Source: Leishmania donovani (taxonomy: Eukaryota > Euglenozoa > Kinetoplastea > Trypanosomatida > Trypanosomatidae). Taken from it: 64,000 nt of DNA. The stretch lies in the NCBI RefSeq assembly GCF_000227135.1, contig NC_018263.1, positions 995,457-1,059,456 on the forward strand, written 5' to 3'. The translations under genes and the position numbers were made by a program. How positions within the stretch are numbered: the first letter of the stretch is position 1; the number at the start of each line of letters is the position of its first letter. Shown here piece by piece: positions 52,056 through 62,656 of the stretch. Under the pieces are notes generated by a model. The model worked only from the letters and a program-made list of their open reading frames with translations, searched no databases and was not told the DNA's origin.

Positions 52056-52399
52056 GATAGCGGAAGAGAAAAGAAGGGAAGCGGGCAATGGGAAGTCTCT
52101 TCTATGAGAGGAGTTTGCAGGCGGTAAAATGGGTCGAAAGAGAGTGAAAGGCCACAAGCAGTGGAGTGGGAAGAAGACGAGAAGGATAGCTGCAAAAGAC
52201 AAGGAAAATGCCAACACGACAAGATGACCGTGCACGTGTGCATGAATTAGAGAAGGTCAGACAATGAGCGTGTGCATACGATCGCGGGGAAGTGGGGGAG
52301 AGAAAAAAAAAGAGAACAAAGGACGCAGACAGTGGAAAAGGCAACCTTCCTGTAACAGAGGCAACATATATAAACGGTGCGTGGTTTCGTCTTCCTGGT

Positions 52400-52423
52400 A
52401 GTGGCAGTGGCAGTGGCAGTGGC
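52400..52423. repeat. Hexanucleotide repeat (GTGGCA)
   Basis: Four tandem GTGGCA units in the presumed 5' region of the - strand acid phosphatase gene. Confidence 0.9.
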
Positions 52424-52961
52424 ACATAGGTGCCTGTTCGGTGCTCGCATGTATGTGTGGGGGCGAGAAGGTGGGGAGGTGAGCGCGTGACAGTGAACAT
52501 GGGAGAGAATCGAGTTAGAGTAAGCACCAGCGAGCTGCGCAATCCTCGCTTCGTGTTTGGCTTTCGTTTTGGTCCGTTCTTACGTGTGCATAGATGCGCC
52601 TGGGTGCTTTGGCCCAGAGAAAGAGAGAAGAAAAAGAGGTGCGGCACACCTCATCCAGGCACGCAAAGGAGTGCGTATGAATCGCCCGAGCATACTCGCA
52701 CAGAGACAGACAGACAGCGACGTAAGCGCGTGAGCACACGCACCTATACACAAAACCAACGCGTGCTTCTTCGTTCTACTTGCGTGTTTCGACTTCATCT
52801 CTTCTGCTCGATTCCCACATGGGGCGGTTCCATCAAGAGCGACGACAGCCACGTATAGCTTGCTTGGGAAAGGAAAGAGAGACTGCGAAGGGCTGCATTG
52901 AATCCTTGATAACATGCGCCGAGAAAAATGCGGGTGGTAACTTTTCCCTCCAGCGTGCCCG

Positions 52962-53485
52962 TTTCTCTGCCATACAGCATGAGTCAAGCACCACTCTACC
53001 CCCTCCGGCCGGTCATAGGCCTCATCGCCTGGTGCGAAGCAGCTGCAGACACGCGGTACAGCAAATCACCGACTCGGTCATGGGCGAAACGCACTTGCCT
53101 CGAACTCTGCCCACACCCCGCCTCGCAGGCCGCCTCACAGTTCATCCCATTGCGCCTTCCGTCACCTGGTGCACCCCTCGCCGTCGCCGGGTTGGGATAC
53201 GTTCGGATCACGCCAACACCCTGCACATCATGTGGATGGCACAAGCGTCTTCAAGGACGCAGGTCGCCCTGAAACAACGCTATAAAGGGCATCACCGCCG
53301 GCAGCAGCAGCGATGCATCGCTCTCACACCCCCCTACGTCGTAGGTGCATGACCTTGTCACCACCGGAGGTGGTTCGGCATTTTGCCAGGGATAGGGGGG
53401 TGCTGCTTGGCCTCCGCACACATAGAGTGAGGGCACTGGATCCTGAGATACCACACGCCGAGGTGGCCTCCTGTCATCAGGGACG
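52962..53485 (-). mobile_element. SIDER2 retroposon, copy 3
   Basis: About 525 bp, reverse orientation, matching copies 1 and 2 block by block. The 5' signature lies at 53440-53485 and the 3' tail with CATGCTGTATGGCAGAGAA at about 52963-52981. It is sense to the - strand genes and lies downstream of the glycerophosphodiesterase gene, so it may be in that gene's 3'UTR. Confidence 0.88.
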
Positions 53486-54841
53486 TCGGCGGCGAACTTG
53501 AAAGAGTGGGCCCACGCACATAAAAGGGGATAAAAAGAGAAAGATGTCGAACGAGAGGCATGATAATACATACCAGCACATGTTCCCAGCTTGGCCTAGC
53601 AGGCGAGTTTCCTATTTTCGTGGGTGAGTATACCGACCTGGTATCCCTACACTCGCGACCTCGATACCTCCTGGCGCTGGCAAAGCGATCAGTGAGAATC
53701 CTGTTGTTTTCAAGTCCTCATCCGGTAACACTACGCACGAATAGGTAGACCTGCACATTTCCCTCTTTTCCGTTACCCAAGGATCCCTGGCGTGGTGGGC
53801 TATCAAATGGTTGGGTGGAGGAAAAGTGCAACGCTTACAATGACTCGGTTCCTCGAGATCCAAAATGAGTGAAAGTACCGAATGAGGTAAAAAAAAAAGG
53901 TTGGGTGAAGCATGTCATTGGAATGGCGGAGAATACGTTGACTAACTCCTCCATCATATCGTTTTTTTTTTTTGATCATCCCTCCCTCATTCTTGCCAAA
54001 TGCTTACAAAAAAAAATTATAGACAGAAGACCAAATTGCACATTCTTATGCGAGAATGGTAGCTTCACTCTGCACAGAAAGCGAGCTATGAGGATGCACG
54101 GCAATGGTCATTGTGCAGCGCACCTTGCTCGCGCAAACTCCCACACATGCCGTGAGCTTCACCCATAAGATGTGCATTCGCCCCCACTACGCTGATCATT
54201 CGTCTTTTACACTTGCGTTTTCCTGCTCTTCCGACTACATTTTGCTTTACAGTGTGCATTTGTTTCGGTTCACCTGTGCAACGAGTAGGCGACCGTAAAA
54301 AGGTGCTTTAATGCCAGAAAAAAAAAAACGTCTGCTCGCTTCCCTTCCATGTCTGAGTGCTCATGTCAATAAGGGTGTGAGCTACAGCTGAGGCGTCCTC
54401 GTAAGAACACACTCGCGCCCGCAAACAGAGACACCAAACGCTGGCAAGATAACGCGCTTCTGTACAAATCGCAACGGGGCACAGCATGCGCAAGCGAAGA
54501 AAAAATATAGGACAAAATGCGCTGTAGCAGATAAAGAAAAAAAAGCAGTGGCTTCCGCCCTCCCCTCGCACGCATACACACATTCCTCTTCAGTGCTCCC
54601 CTCTGAGAACTCTTCGTGGTGAGAAATGCACATGGCCGTCTCTCGCGAAGGCGAGTGGGGTGAAGGTAGTCGAAGGAGAGCACTGTCAGGTATCACTTAT
54701 GAGTTGCCCCTCCGCGCCCGCCCAACAGCTTCGGTTCGAGGCTTTTACTTTGTCTGTGTTGCGTTGAACAGGGAAAGAGGGAAGAGGCAGTGCACACCTG
54801 AGGCCCGGTACTCGTCGCATGAAACTGAGCGCGCATCAGCC

Positions 54842-57817
54842 TCAGCTCGTGGAGGAGAACACTGGCATGCGATCCCCAATCACGCCGTCAACCTGCATCT
54901 TGGCCGCCTGCGCGTAGGCAAAGTAAAGGTAGCTGTTCATGTCGCCCCACGTCCACACTTTCAGCCGTCGGTGGTGCATCTCGGCGACCATGGCGCGTCC
55001 ATAAGCGCCAAAGGACGACGGCACGGTTGGTGGAGCATGCTGCGGGTCATCGGCGTGGAAGAGCTCTGCTGTTACGGGGCCGCGTTCGGCCGAACCGTGC
55101 AGCGGCGCCTCAGGGATATTCGGCAGCACCGCCTCATCCTCTGGCGACAGCAGCGTCCCGGCGTTCACCGAAACACCCGCGAGGTGCTGCGCAGAGGCGA
55201 ACTGGATGGCGCCCTCCACGTAAAAGGAGCGGTAGTCCTTCAAGTCGCGCATCTCCTTCGTGTCGCTGAGGAAGAGGACGTCGTAGCGGCTCTGCTTCAG
55301 GGCCAGCGCAAGGCACACGTTGGGGTCGAAGCTGCTAAAGGTGATCTTTCGGCCGTTGTCCGCAAACTCAAAGACGACTCGCAGGATAGCGTCCACAAAC
55401 CCGTTCACCTCAAACGCGTCACTCTGCAGAAAGAGATTCGAGTCGATGAGCGGCTGGAAAGGGTATTTCACCTCAATGTTGAAGTGCAGAGACGGTGGTG
55501 TCTGCTCCAGCACTTCCCGGAGCGAGGGAACCCCGTTAGGGAAGTCCTCCACCCCCATCAGAGAGCTCTCGACGGTCCGCGCTGAGCTACCACAGCACAC
55601 GCCGTTCTGTGACGACGACGAAGAGCCCCTCAGCGCCTTGGGCTGACAATTGCGCGCCCACGACAGCAGACTATCCCAGTGGTGTATCAGTAGGTCTTTG
55701 GTGGGAAATACGCGGTCAACGGACTTGCAACACTGCACGTGCAGGTCACGCAGCCGCGTATAGTTCAACTTGTGCACCGCGGCGCGCACTGGTGTGTACT
55801 CTGCCTTCCCCGGACAAGCACGTACGCCCTCTCGCTTCAGCGCCATCAGCTCAATCAAGGGGTCGTGGATCACGACAGGCACGCGATCCTTGGAGAGCAT
55901 GACGTCAAACTCGATCATCTTGCATTTGCGTGCGTGCGCGGCTTGGAATGATGGTATGGTGTTCTCGCTGCACTTTATGACGAACGGTGCGCCTCCAGAG
56001 GCGGAGGGTGAGCGCGCGTACGTCTTTCCCAGCCCGCGGTGCCCAATCAAGGTGGGGACAGTGAGCCACGCAAACGTCTCCGAGGACCGCACAATCTCCA
56101 GCGGGCCGTGCTGCCCACATCCCTCCAATGGAAACACTAGCAGGTACTGCACGTACAGCTTCATCCACAGTGACGTGACGCCCGCCGGCGCACCCTCGGG
56201 TGCGGGGCAGTAGACTGGCAAGAGCACGGTGCCGCTCGTGCTGGAACGCAGCATGCCAGAGAAGAGCACGGTATTGCCTTGGAGAGAAAGCTCCGTGTCG
56301 CCCGCTATGTACGGAACCTTGACAGTCACCTCGATCGCAAACTCGTCCAACTCGCGAAGGTTGAGGAGGCACGTCCACACGTGCTGCGTACGAGCCGCCA
56401 CAAGCGGCGCTCTTCCTGTGCTGTCCACGTAGCCCGTCTGCGGCAGAACAGGCTTGATCGTCTGCAGCGGTCGCACACACCAGCCCTTGGCCAGGAAACC
56501 AGCGGACGGCTGCGTTGCCCCGCCGCGTGCCGAGCGCCGCGAGCTCTCGACGTGAGTATGGTGACGTCCACTGTGTGAGGAGTTCATCGTGCATACCGAC
56601 GATGTTGAAGACATTGCGGGGCTCGATGCTCTGTAGCTGTCCCGACCACCGTTGCTTGCTGCGGCCGCAGAGCTACGCTTCATGCGCATCTCATTCAGCT
56701 GCTGCTCCAACAGCGCGGGTATGGGCAGGTTGGAACGGCACCAGCAGCTGCCTTCTACCGGAATCGGCCGCACGTCTGTGACTTGGCAGACGGTGGTCGA
56801 TAGCACCCCGTCGGGGGTCTCGCGCATGCGCCGACGCATCACCTCGCTCTGATGCGACGTCAGCTCTGACTGCCACGCGGCCTGGTCGAACGGTTGGGTA
56901 GGGTCGTTGGCGTAGAAGGTGAGAGACAGCAACGGGCCTGGATTGCCGACGGTTGCGCACACACCGCCGTCAGGGTCGCATTCGCAGAAGGGCGGGATGC
57001 TGTCGCTCGCTGAGCCGACGCTGGCATCTGCGTCAGCCTCGGATGCCGGAAAAGCCATGCCCGATGATACCGTCACGGGCACCGGGGGAGTGGGGCGTGG
57101 CGGCAGTGCAGGCAAGTTGTACAGCAAGGCGAACTGTTCACCAGTGGAACCGAAGCAGACGGATGCGGTCGCGGCATCATCTCTCCCACTGCGGCCCAGA
57201 GGATTACTGTCGACTGTGACGCTGGCATCGTGGTGCCGGCGCACATCCAGCACTGCCAGCCACTGGAGCACCTCTCCACTGCCCTCCGTGAGCGCGCCTT
57301 CTTCGTGTTCGAATGGCGTGATGCAGAGAGAGGAAGGCTGACTGTACCGCTGATCGACCCCGGCAATCACAGTGCCAGGGGTGGCACAGATGCTCGACTC
57401 TGGGGTTCGCGGCGCGCGAAAGAACGCATCCTCCAGAATAACCAGCCGGCACGGCATGGAGAGAGGCTCTGCAGCGGACTGTTGATTACGTAATCCGTCC
57501 ATCTCCTGACTTGTGAGACGCACTTGAGCCACGTAATGCTCCACGCAAGACTCTTGACCATCCTCGCAGGGGTGGGGTAGGGGCGAGAGGTAAGGAACGC
57601 GTAGGCACGGGATACGCTGGCACTGACAACATTCGAGCGCCACAGGCCACTTCAGGCCCCATGCCCCCATACTTTCCCCTGCGCCCACCAGACCAAATCG
57701 CAGTTCCGAGGAGGCGGAGGCCACGAGCGGCTGTGCGCTTCGAGCGCGCTCTCGCGCAAAGAAAGCCTCCAGCATCTGGCTTGAGAGGCCGTAGATGCAC
57801 ACGTTCATCAGTGGCAT
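54842..57817 (-). CDS. Glycerophosphodiester phosphodiesterase with CBM20-like domain (GPCPD1-type)
   Basis: 991 residues from the ATG whose first base is 57817. The N-terminus (about 38-75) has a CBM20-like carbohydrate-binding pattern ('FGLVGAGESMGAWG'), as in GPCPD1/GDE5. The catalytic GDPD domain starts at about 590. It has HRG at 593-595, Glu618-Asn619, Glu636-Phe-Asp638, His651-Asp652, a later 'EVKYPF' segment with the conserved Glu and Lys, and 'SSFDP'. The middle (about 245-430) is long, Ser/Pro-rich and probably disordered, with a His-rich patch. The enzyme would hydrolyse glycerophosphocholine or related diesters to glycerol 3-phosphate and an alcohol, in the cytosol. No signal peptide is seen. 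The neighbours are two acid phosphatases. Confidence 0.93.
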   Translation of the reverse strand: MPLMNVCIYGLSSQMLEAFFARERARSAQPLVASASSELRFGLVGAGESMGAWGLKWPVALECCQCQRIPCLRVPYLSPLPHPCEDGQESCVEHYVAQVRLTSQEMDGLRNQQSAAEPLSMPCRLVILEDAFFRAPRTPESSICATPGTVIAGVDQRYSQPSSLCITPFEHEEGALTEGSGEVLQWLAVLDVRRHHDASVTVDSNPLGRSGRDDAATASVCFGSTGEQFALLYNLPALPPRPTPPVPVTVSSGMAFPASEADADASVGSASDSIPPFCECDPDGGVCATVGNPGPLLSLTFYANDPTQPFDQAAWQSELTSHQSEVMRRRMRETPDGVLSTTVCQVTDVRPIPVEGSCWCRSNLPIPALLEQQLNEMRMKRSSAAAASNGGRDSYRASSPAMSSTSSVCTMNSSHSGRHHTHVESSRRSARGGATQPSAGFLAKGWCVRPLQTIKPVLPQTGYVDSTGRAPLVAARTQHVWTCLLNLRELDEFAIEVTVKVPYIAGDTELSLQGNTVLFSGMLRSSTSGTVLLPVYCPAPEGAPAGVTSLWMKLYVQYLLVFPLEGCGQHGPLEIVRSSETFAWLTVPTLIGHRGLGKTYARSPSASGGAPFVIKCSENTIPSFQAAHARKCKMIEFDVMLSKDRVPVVIHDPLIELMALKREGVRACPGKAEYTPVRAAVHKLNYTRLRDLHVQCCKSVDRVFPTKDLLIHHWDSLLSWARNCQPKALRGSSSSSQNGVCCGSSARTVESSLMGVEDFPNGVPSLREVLEQTPPSLHFNIEVKYPFQPLIDSNLFLQSDAFEVNGFVDAILRVVFEFADNGRKITFSSFDPNVCLALALKQSRYDVLFLSDTKEMRDLKDYRSFYVEGAIQFASAQHLAGVSVNAGTLLSPEDEAVLPNIPEAPLHGSAERGPVTAELFHADDPQHAPPTVPSSFGAYGRAMVAEMHHRRLKVWTWGDMNSYLYFAYAQAAKMQVDGVIGDRMPVFSSTS

Positions 57818-60800
57818 CGCGAGCGCGCGCTGATCTCTTTTTGCCGCGTTTTTTTTTCTCAGAACTCAGCAAGTGACAAAAGCAAAGAGTCGTAAACGAT
57901 GTCGTTGCTCGGGGGACAATGAGGAACAGAGATAGAAAAGAAAGAGGAGGAAAGAAGGCGATCTTCAGCAAAAGAAGAGCAAAACGAGAGATACGAATGA
58001 AAATGTTCGCGCTGTGGAAGACAAAAATGGCTCCCAGCTGTGCCAATGTCCGTGTGTAGCGATCGGAGGATCTGCTCGAAAACGGCGAGAGGAGTGGCGG
58101 CAGGAAATAGTATTGGGGTGAGGAAGTTGGCATCGTCACGAGTGCACACCCACATAGAACAGAGAAGGGGGAGCAGTAGCAGCACGGTCTTTACAGTGCT
58201 TCCTCTCCCGTCCCCACACCCCACCCCTGGCTTGCATAAAAGTCGAAGAGCCCGCACAAAGGACAGGAAGCGAGGAGGAGGGTGGCGAAAGCAACAGCAG
58301 CTGCTCCCTTCTGCCACAAAACAGATTGCAGCGACACGCAAAAAGTATGCGCGGCAGCGGGCGCTGTCTCCCTCTTGGCGTGGTTGATTTTCTTGCAGTC
58401 CTTGCGGCGTTTGGCCTTGATGCGTATTAGCCCCTTCGTTACGCATCGAGCTCTCTTTTCTTTTATACGTGCGAGAGCGAGAGAGTGGAGAAATGCTATA
58501 TCAATAATAAGTCAAGATATGTGATTCTCTCTTACTTGCTATGTCGGCTCGCCTGGAAGCATCACACACTGCACTTGACCCCCTCCCTCCCTCGGTCATC
58601 CTCCTCTCCTTCTCTGTGGTACTATTTTGTGCACGGCAAGTCAGGTCAAGAGAAAGAGAACGAGCAATGCTGCACTGTCTTCTTACGGACTTGTCCTTGT
58701 CTTGCTCCTTAGGTGTGTGCACATGCGTGAGCAAGCGGTGTCTGTGTGTGGGAGGGAGGGGGATTGAGGGGAGGAGGGAGGAGGGAGGAGGGAGAAGAGC
58801 GATTCGTAAAATAAAGACGGCGCAGAGGGGGGTGTAGAGTAGATAGCTGATGATAGCGCGCGTACATTGAAGGTCAATAGACAGACAAACAGGCAGAAGA
58901 GAGAGTAAAAAAAAAGGAGAACGTGTGCGCACAGCCTCCCTCATACACAAGCACAGAGGTGGATCGCACACCTTGAGCGTGTATGAGAAGTCTATAGAAG
59001 AGAGAAGCGGCGGCCCAGCTTAGCTTACAAAGAGATCGGCGAGGGAAAAAAAGGTGGAAGGAAGCGAAAAGATGGAGGGGCAGAGGAGAAATCAACAACA
59101 ACAAAGGAAACGACAATACTCTTTTCTTCTTGTTTTGCTTTCGTTAGTCATTTATCTCTGTGCGGTCTCTCTGCGGGATGCTACCATCACCATAAAAGGA
59201 AAAGAAAGGAAGTCAAGACATATGTGTATGCTTGAAAGAACACGAACGAATATGCCGACAAAGGACAAGGAGAAAGGGGGAGGGAGGGGCAAGGAGAAAG
59301 AGAAACGGGGAAAGACAGAGAAGGAAAGATGAAAGAAGAATATGGCACACACGCATATCGCCGTCTTCTTCGTTTTCCTTTTCGATGTCTTTGCTTTTCC
59401 TTCGTGCCGCTTGTTTCAGTACTGTATCAGAAGAGGTGTTTGTGTGAGGGCGTGTGCAAACAGTAAGGGAGAGCAATTTATGTAGACGATGACATCAACT
59501 TGGCCAACGACTTGGAGCTTTCCTTTTTGCGTTTCTTCCTCGTTGCGCAGTGCTTGTCCAACCCTTCACACGCGTGGCAGCAGACATGCGTGCACTACGG
59601 AACACAAGAGGAGAACAAAGGAGCAAAGACGGTTAAAGAGGGGAGAGGAGGGGGGAAGAAGAATCAAAGCAAGAAAAAAGAAAAAGAGGCATAAGGTGTG
59701 GGTCAATAACTGCGCCTCGGTTGCGTGACGGAAAGTGGGGGGGGGGTACGGAGGGGAGAAGGTGAATGGAAAAGGGAAGCGGAAAAAAGAATAATAATTA
59801 TAACAATTACTGGCACGGAGACGCTGATGCAACGGATACGCTGAAGGAGGAAAAGAGAGAGGCGTCCGCACACGCATACACAGCGCCCAATCACATGAAT
59901 GCCGCTGCTTTTTTTTCGTCTCCTTTCTCTTCGGTAGTGCGCGATAACGCATTGCCACCGTCCGCATTCCCATCGCCTCCTCTCCACTCCCTCTCCAGAA
60001 ACCCTTCGTTACGTTCAAGTCAATAGGGAAAATATTATCAACGGTCCACAGGCGCATGTCACGCACACGCACTCATGAAAACAAAAGAAATGAACGCAGG
60101 AGAGTTGCGCGCGCACACACACACGCGCACGCTCAAGTTCAGAAGGGAAGGAGCAAGAATAGTGGGTCGCACTACACTGCGATTGAAGCACACAGCTCAC
60201 TTGGCCGCTCTCTTTTTTTTTGCTGTGCTCACTAATGAACGCTTCTGATTGCGGGCAAAGTGACGACTGTGTTGGAGGGAAGCCGATGGAAAAGGGGGAG
60301 GGAGGCTGCTGCAGTGGGCGTAGTCAACAAAAAAATAAAAAATGGAGTGCTAGCAAAGAACGCGATGCGCAGCTAGTTCACAAAGGCGAAACAGAGATAA
60401 TATATATATATATATTCTTATGTACCCCAATGTTCGGCATGTATCCGTCGCACATCATCACCACCACCCCTCTTTCTCGCGCCTCCTGGTGCCACGCGGC
60501 GGTGTTGAACGCTTCCTCTTCCTTCACAGCAAATGATGCCGTAGGCCTCTCTCGCTCTTCGAGTCCACAGAAGAGTCTGTGAATGTAGAAAGACGAAAGG
60601 AAGGGGGAGGAAACGAGGGAGGTGCGTACGCGCGCACGCAACGACTGTGTGATGTGCAGAGAAAGCATGATCTACGAGGGTGCCGTCACAGTGAAGATAA
60701 AGGCAAAAAAGGGCAGGAAGAAAAACATACAAAAAGTGTCAACCAAATAAGAAAGCAAAAACAAGCATACACACATCTACAGTTACGCGCACTGCCGCCC

Positions 60801-60940
60801 CCGACCCCACCCCGTCCATACGCACATACTCTCGGTCAAGTACGCGGAGCTGCAGAGAAAAAGCTCAGATAATGGTCAAAAAGAGGTTCTGGTTCCATCG
60901 CTACAGGCCCAGCTGCACCCCTGTTGCTTGCTTCTCGCGC
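57818..60940. other. Long spacer between - strand genes
   Basis: 3.1 kb without a supported gene. The + strand is purine-rich in places (58450-58480, 59040-59340), so the - strand is pyrimidine-rich as expected of splice regions. It has an AT tract (60399-60415) and several A/T runs. Open frames on both strands have low-complexity translations. Confidence 0.65.
60399..60415. repeat. AT dinucleotide microsatellite
   Basis: About eight AT units in the spacer downstream of the second - strand acid phosphatase gene. Confidence 0.95.
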
Positions 60941-62656
60941 TTAGATGCCCTCCTTGAACTCCTTCGCCGCCCCCTCCCTCTCATCGTTGGGCTGGTTTCC
61001 CACCTCCATCGTCGAGCTCATGCGCACGTACAGCTGATGCTGGCGGCGCCTTTTGCACATGCATATTGCAGCTGTGGCTGCCACAGCGATGATGGCGCCA
61101 GCGCAGAAGGTTGCCAGTGACACGCCCGCAACAGCACCGCCACTGAGGCCGTTGGAGTCACGCAGCGTAGGCTTCTTGTCGGCGTCCACAGCGGCATCAC
61201 CACTACTTTCCTCGTTGGCCTTGCCTCCCAGGCAGCTGTCTTTGGAGCAGACGCACTGCATGCTGACGCTGTTGAGGGTTTCGCCGATCCCGCAGGCAAA
61301 CTGCGGGCACGCAGAGCGGTAGAACCGGCACGTACTGGGGACCAGGGCAGTGGGAGGAGTGCCGTAGGCGACCGGCTCCAAGGGGCAGTCGGCGATGTCA
61401 ATGGACACCTGATCAAGGTAGCAGTAGCCGCGCGCGTCCGCCGGCTCCGACCACTTGACGAAGCGCTTGAAGTCGGCGAACGGGCAAATGTTCCCCTCCG
61501 CCTTGTAGGCGGTGCCGAGGGCGTCGATGCACTGCATCTGCCACTTCGAGTCCCACCCAAATTCGAACTTTGTGTCAGGGCTCTGACCAGGGTTGCCGCG
61601 CAGGATGCGAACATAGTGCGCGCCGGTCGACGGGTTCTGTAGCAGCTCAGCCACGAGCACTTGGGCAAAAGGCGGCATCATACCATCCGGGGTGCGGTCA
61701 CCCAGCGTACCCCACACTGGGCCAAGCGAGGTGTCGTGAGCGCTGTAGTGCATCAACTTGTATGTGTTCGAGCCCTCAATCACGCCCTCCATGTTCTTCA
61801 CCATCTGCTGAACGAACGGCTGCCCGCGGCCGCCCTGCTTGAACATGAGCGGGTCGCTGTGGTTGTAGTGGTACTCGTAGTCGAACAGGACAGTCGTGAC
61901 GCGCTTCAGCTTTTCGAAGTTAGCCTCCAGCAGCGGGTACTGGTTTAGCTCGCCAATGGCCTTCTTCGCAGCACCAATATCAAAAAGTGTGCGCACGCAG
62001 TCGGAGCGAGTCTCGTAGTCGCTGCAGTAGCCCTCCTGATAGATCTCTGCGCCAATCTTTGTGATCTCCGTCCAGTCGGGGAAAAGCTCATCCGTCAGCG
62101 GGTTGCACACGGCGCGGAGCAGCGCCTTGTTGTTGGAATAGAAGAACTTGAGCCACGGCTGCGTGTTGCTGTTCAGCAGCACATCGGTCGACTCTGGCAT
62201 GGTGTGGATAGCAGCGTAGAGGCTGCTCATGTTGGGGAAGAAGCCACGCAGGAAGGCCTCGGCGCTTTGCAGGGTGCGCAGAACGTCGGTGGAGCGGCTG
62301 TATGCGACATCCAAGTCATAGTTCGGCGACTCGAACATCGGCGAGCTCACCACGGATGGATCAGTGTTGTAGCGGGTGCGCAGGAAGCCGCCAACCTTGA
62401 GCAGCATCTCAATACCCGCCCACGAGAGGTACCCGCACGGAGACTCGGTGCAAATCTCCGTAGTGTTTTCACGCGGTAGGCCAGAGCGAGCACCATGGCG
62501 ATGCAGCACATTCACCTGGAGCACCTTCAGGATGTCTGCCGCATCCGCGGCCCCATCTCTCGCAATGGTGCTCTGCGCATGGGCAATAGAGATGGCGCAC
62601 GCAATAAGCACCGCCGCCAGAGCAGCTGTCCAACCAAGTCTGGCAAAACAAGCCAT
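60941..62656 (-). CDS. Membrane-bound histidine acid phosphatase, second gene
   Basis: 571 residues from the ATG whose first base is 62656; upstream open frame is pyrimidine-rich leader. A signal peptide covers about 5-27, ending near AHA. RHGARSG is at 53-59 (the usual Pro is Gly-Leu-Pro here), 'STDVLRTLQSA' at about 122-132, and SAHDTS at 305-310 with His307-Asp308. A Cys-rich region (about 455-495), a membrane helix (about 504-532) and a basic cytosolic tail with CKRRRQHQLYVRM follow. It is related to the gene at 50511-52055 but clearly diverged, so the pair is not a recent duplicate. Catalytic residues are present. Probably endosomal or lysosomal, as for Leishmania MBAP proteins. Confidence 0.95.
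   Translation of the reverse strand: MACFARLGWTAALAAVLIACAISIAHAQSTIARDGAADAADILKVLQVNVLHRHGARSGLPRENTTEICTESPCGYLSWAGIEMLLKVGGFLRTRYNTDPSVVSSPMFESPNYDLDVAYSRSTDVLRTLQSAEAFLRGFFPNMSSLYAAIHTMPESTDVLLNSNTQPWLKFFYSNNKALLRAVCNPLTDELFPDWTEITKIGAEIYQEGYCSDYETRSDCVRTLFDIGAAKKAIGELNQYPLLEANFEKLKRVTTVLFDYEYHYNHSDPLMFKQGGRGQPFVQQMVKNMEGVIEGSNTYKLMHYSAHDTSLGPVWGTLGDRTPDGMMPPFAQVLVAELLQNPSTGAHYVRILRGNPGQSPDTKFEFGWDSKWQMQCIDALGTAYKAEGNICPFADFKRFVKWSEPADARGYCYLDQVSIDIADCPLEPVAYGTPPTALVPSTCRFYRSACPQFACGIGETLNSVSMQCVCSKDSCLGGKANEESSGDAAVDADKKPTLRDSNGLSGGAVAGVSLATFCAGAIIAVAATAAICMCKRRRQHQLYVRMSSTMEVGNQPNDEREGAAKEFKEGI

Larger units (their letters stand above)
52056..54841. other. Spacer with SIDER2 copy 3
   Basis: 2.8 kb between two - strand genes. 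It contains pyrimidine-rich - strand sequence (the + strand is purine-rich at 52060-52180), a GTGGCA repeat (52400-52423), SIDER2 copy 3 and an AT-rich stretch at 53870-54330 with A and T runs. A short frame at 53612-53863 (-) is discussed among the findings. Confidence 0.6.

Noticed and set aside
57486..58139. - strand frame of 217 codons overlapping the glycerophosphodiesterase start
   Set aside because: Its first half is pyrimidine leader sequence; its second half is a shifted-frame shadow of the real gene.
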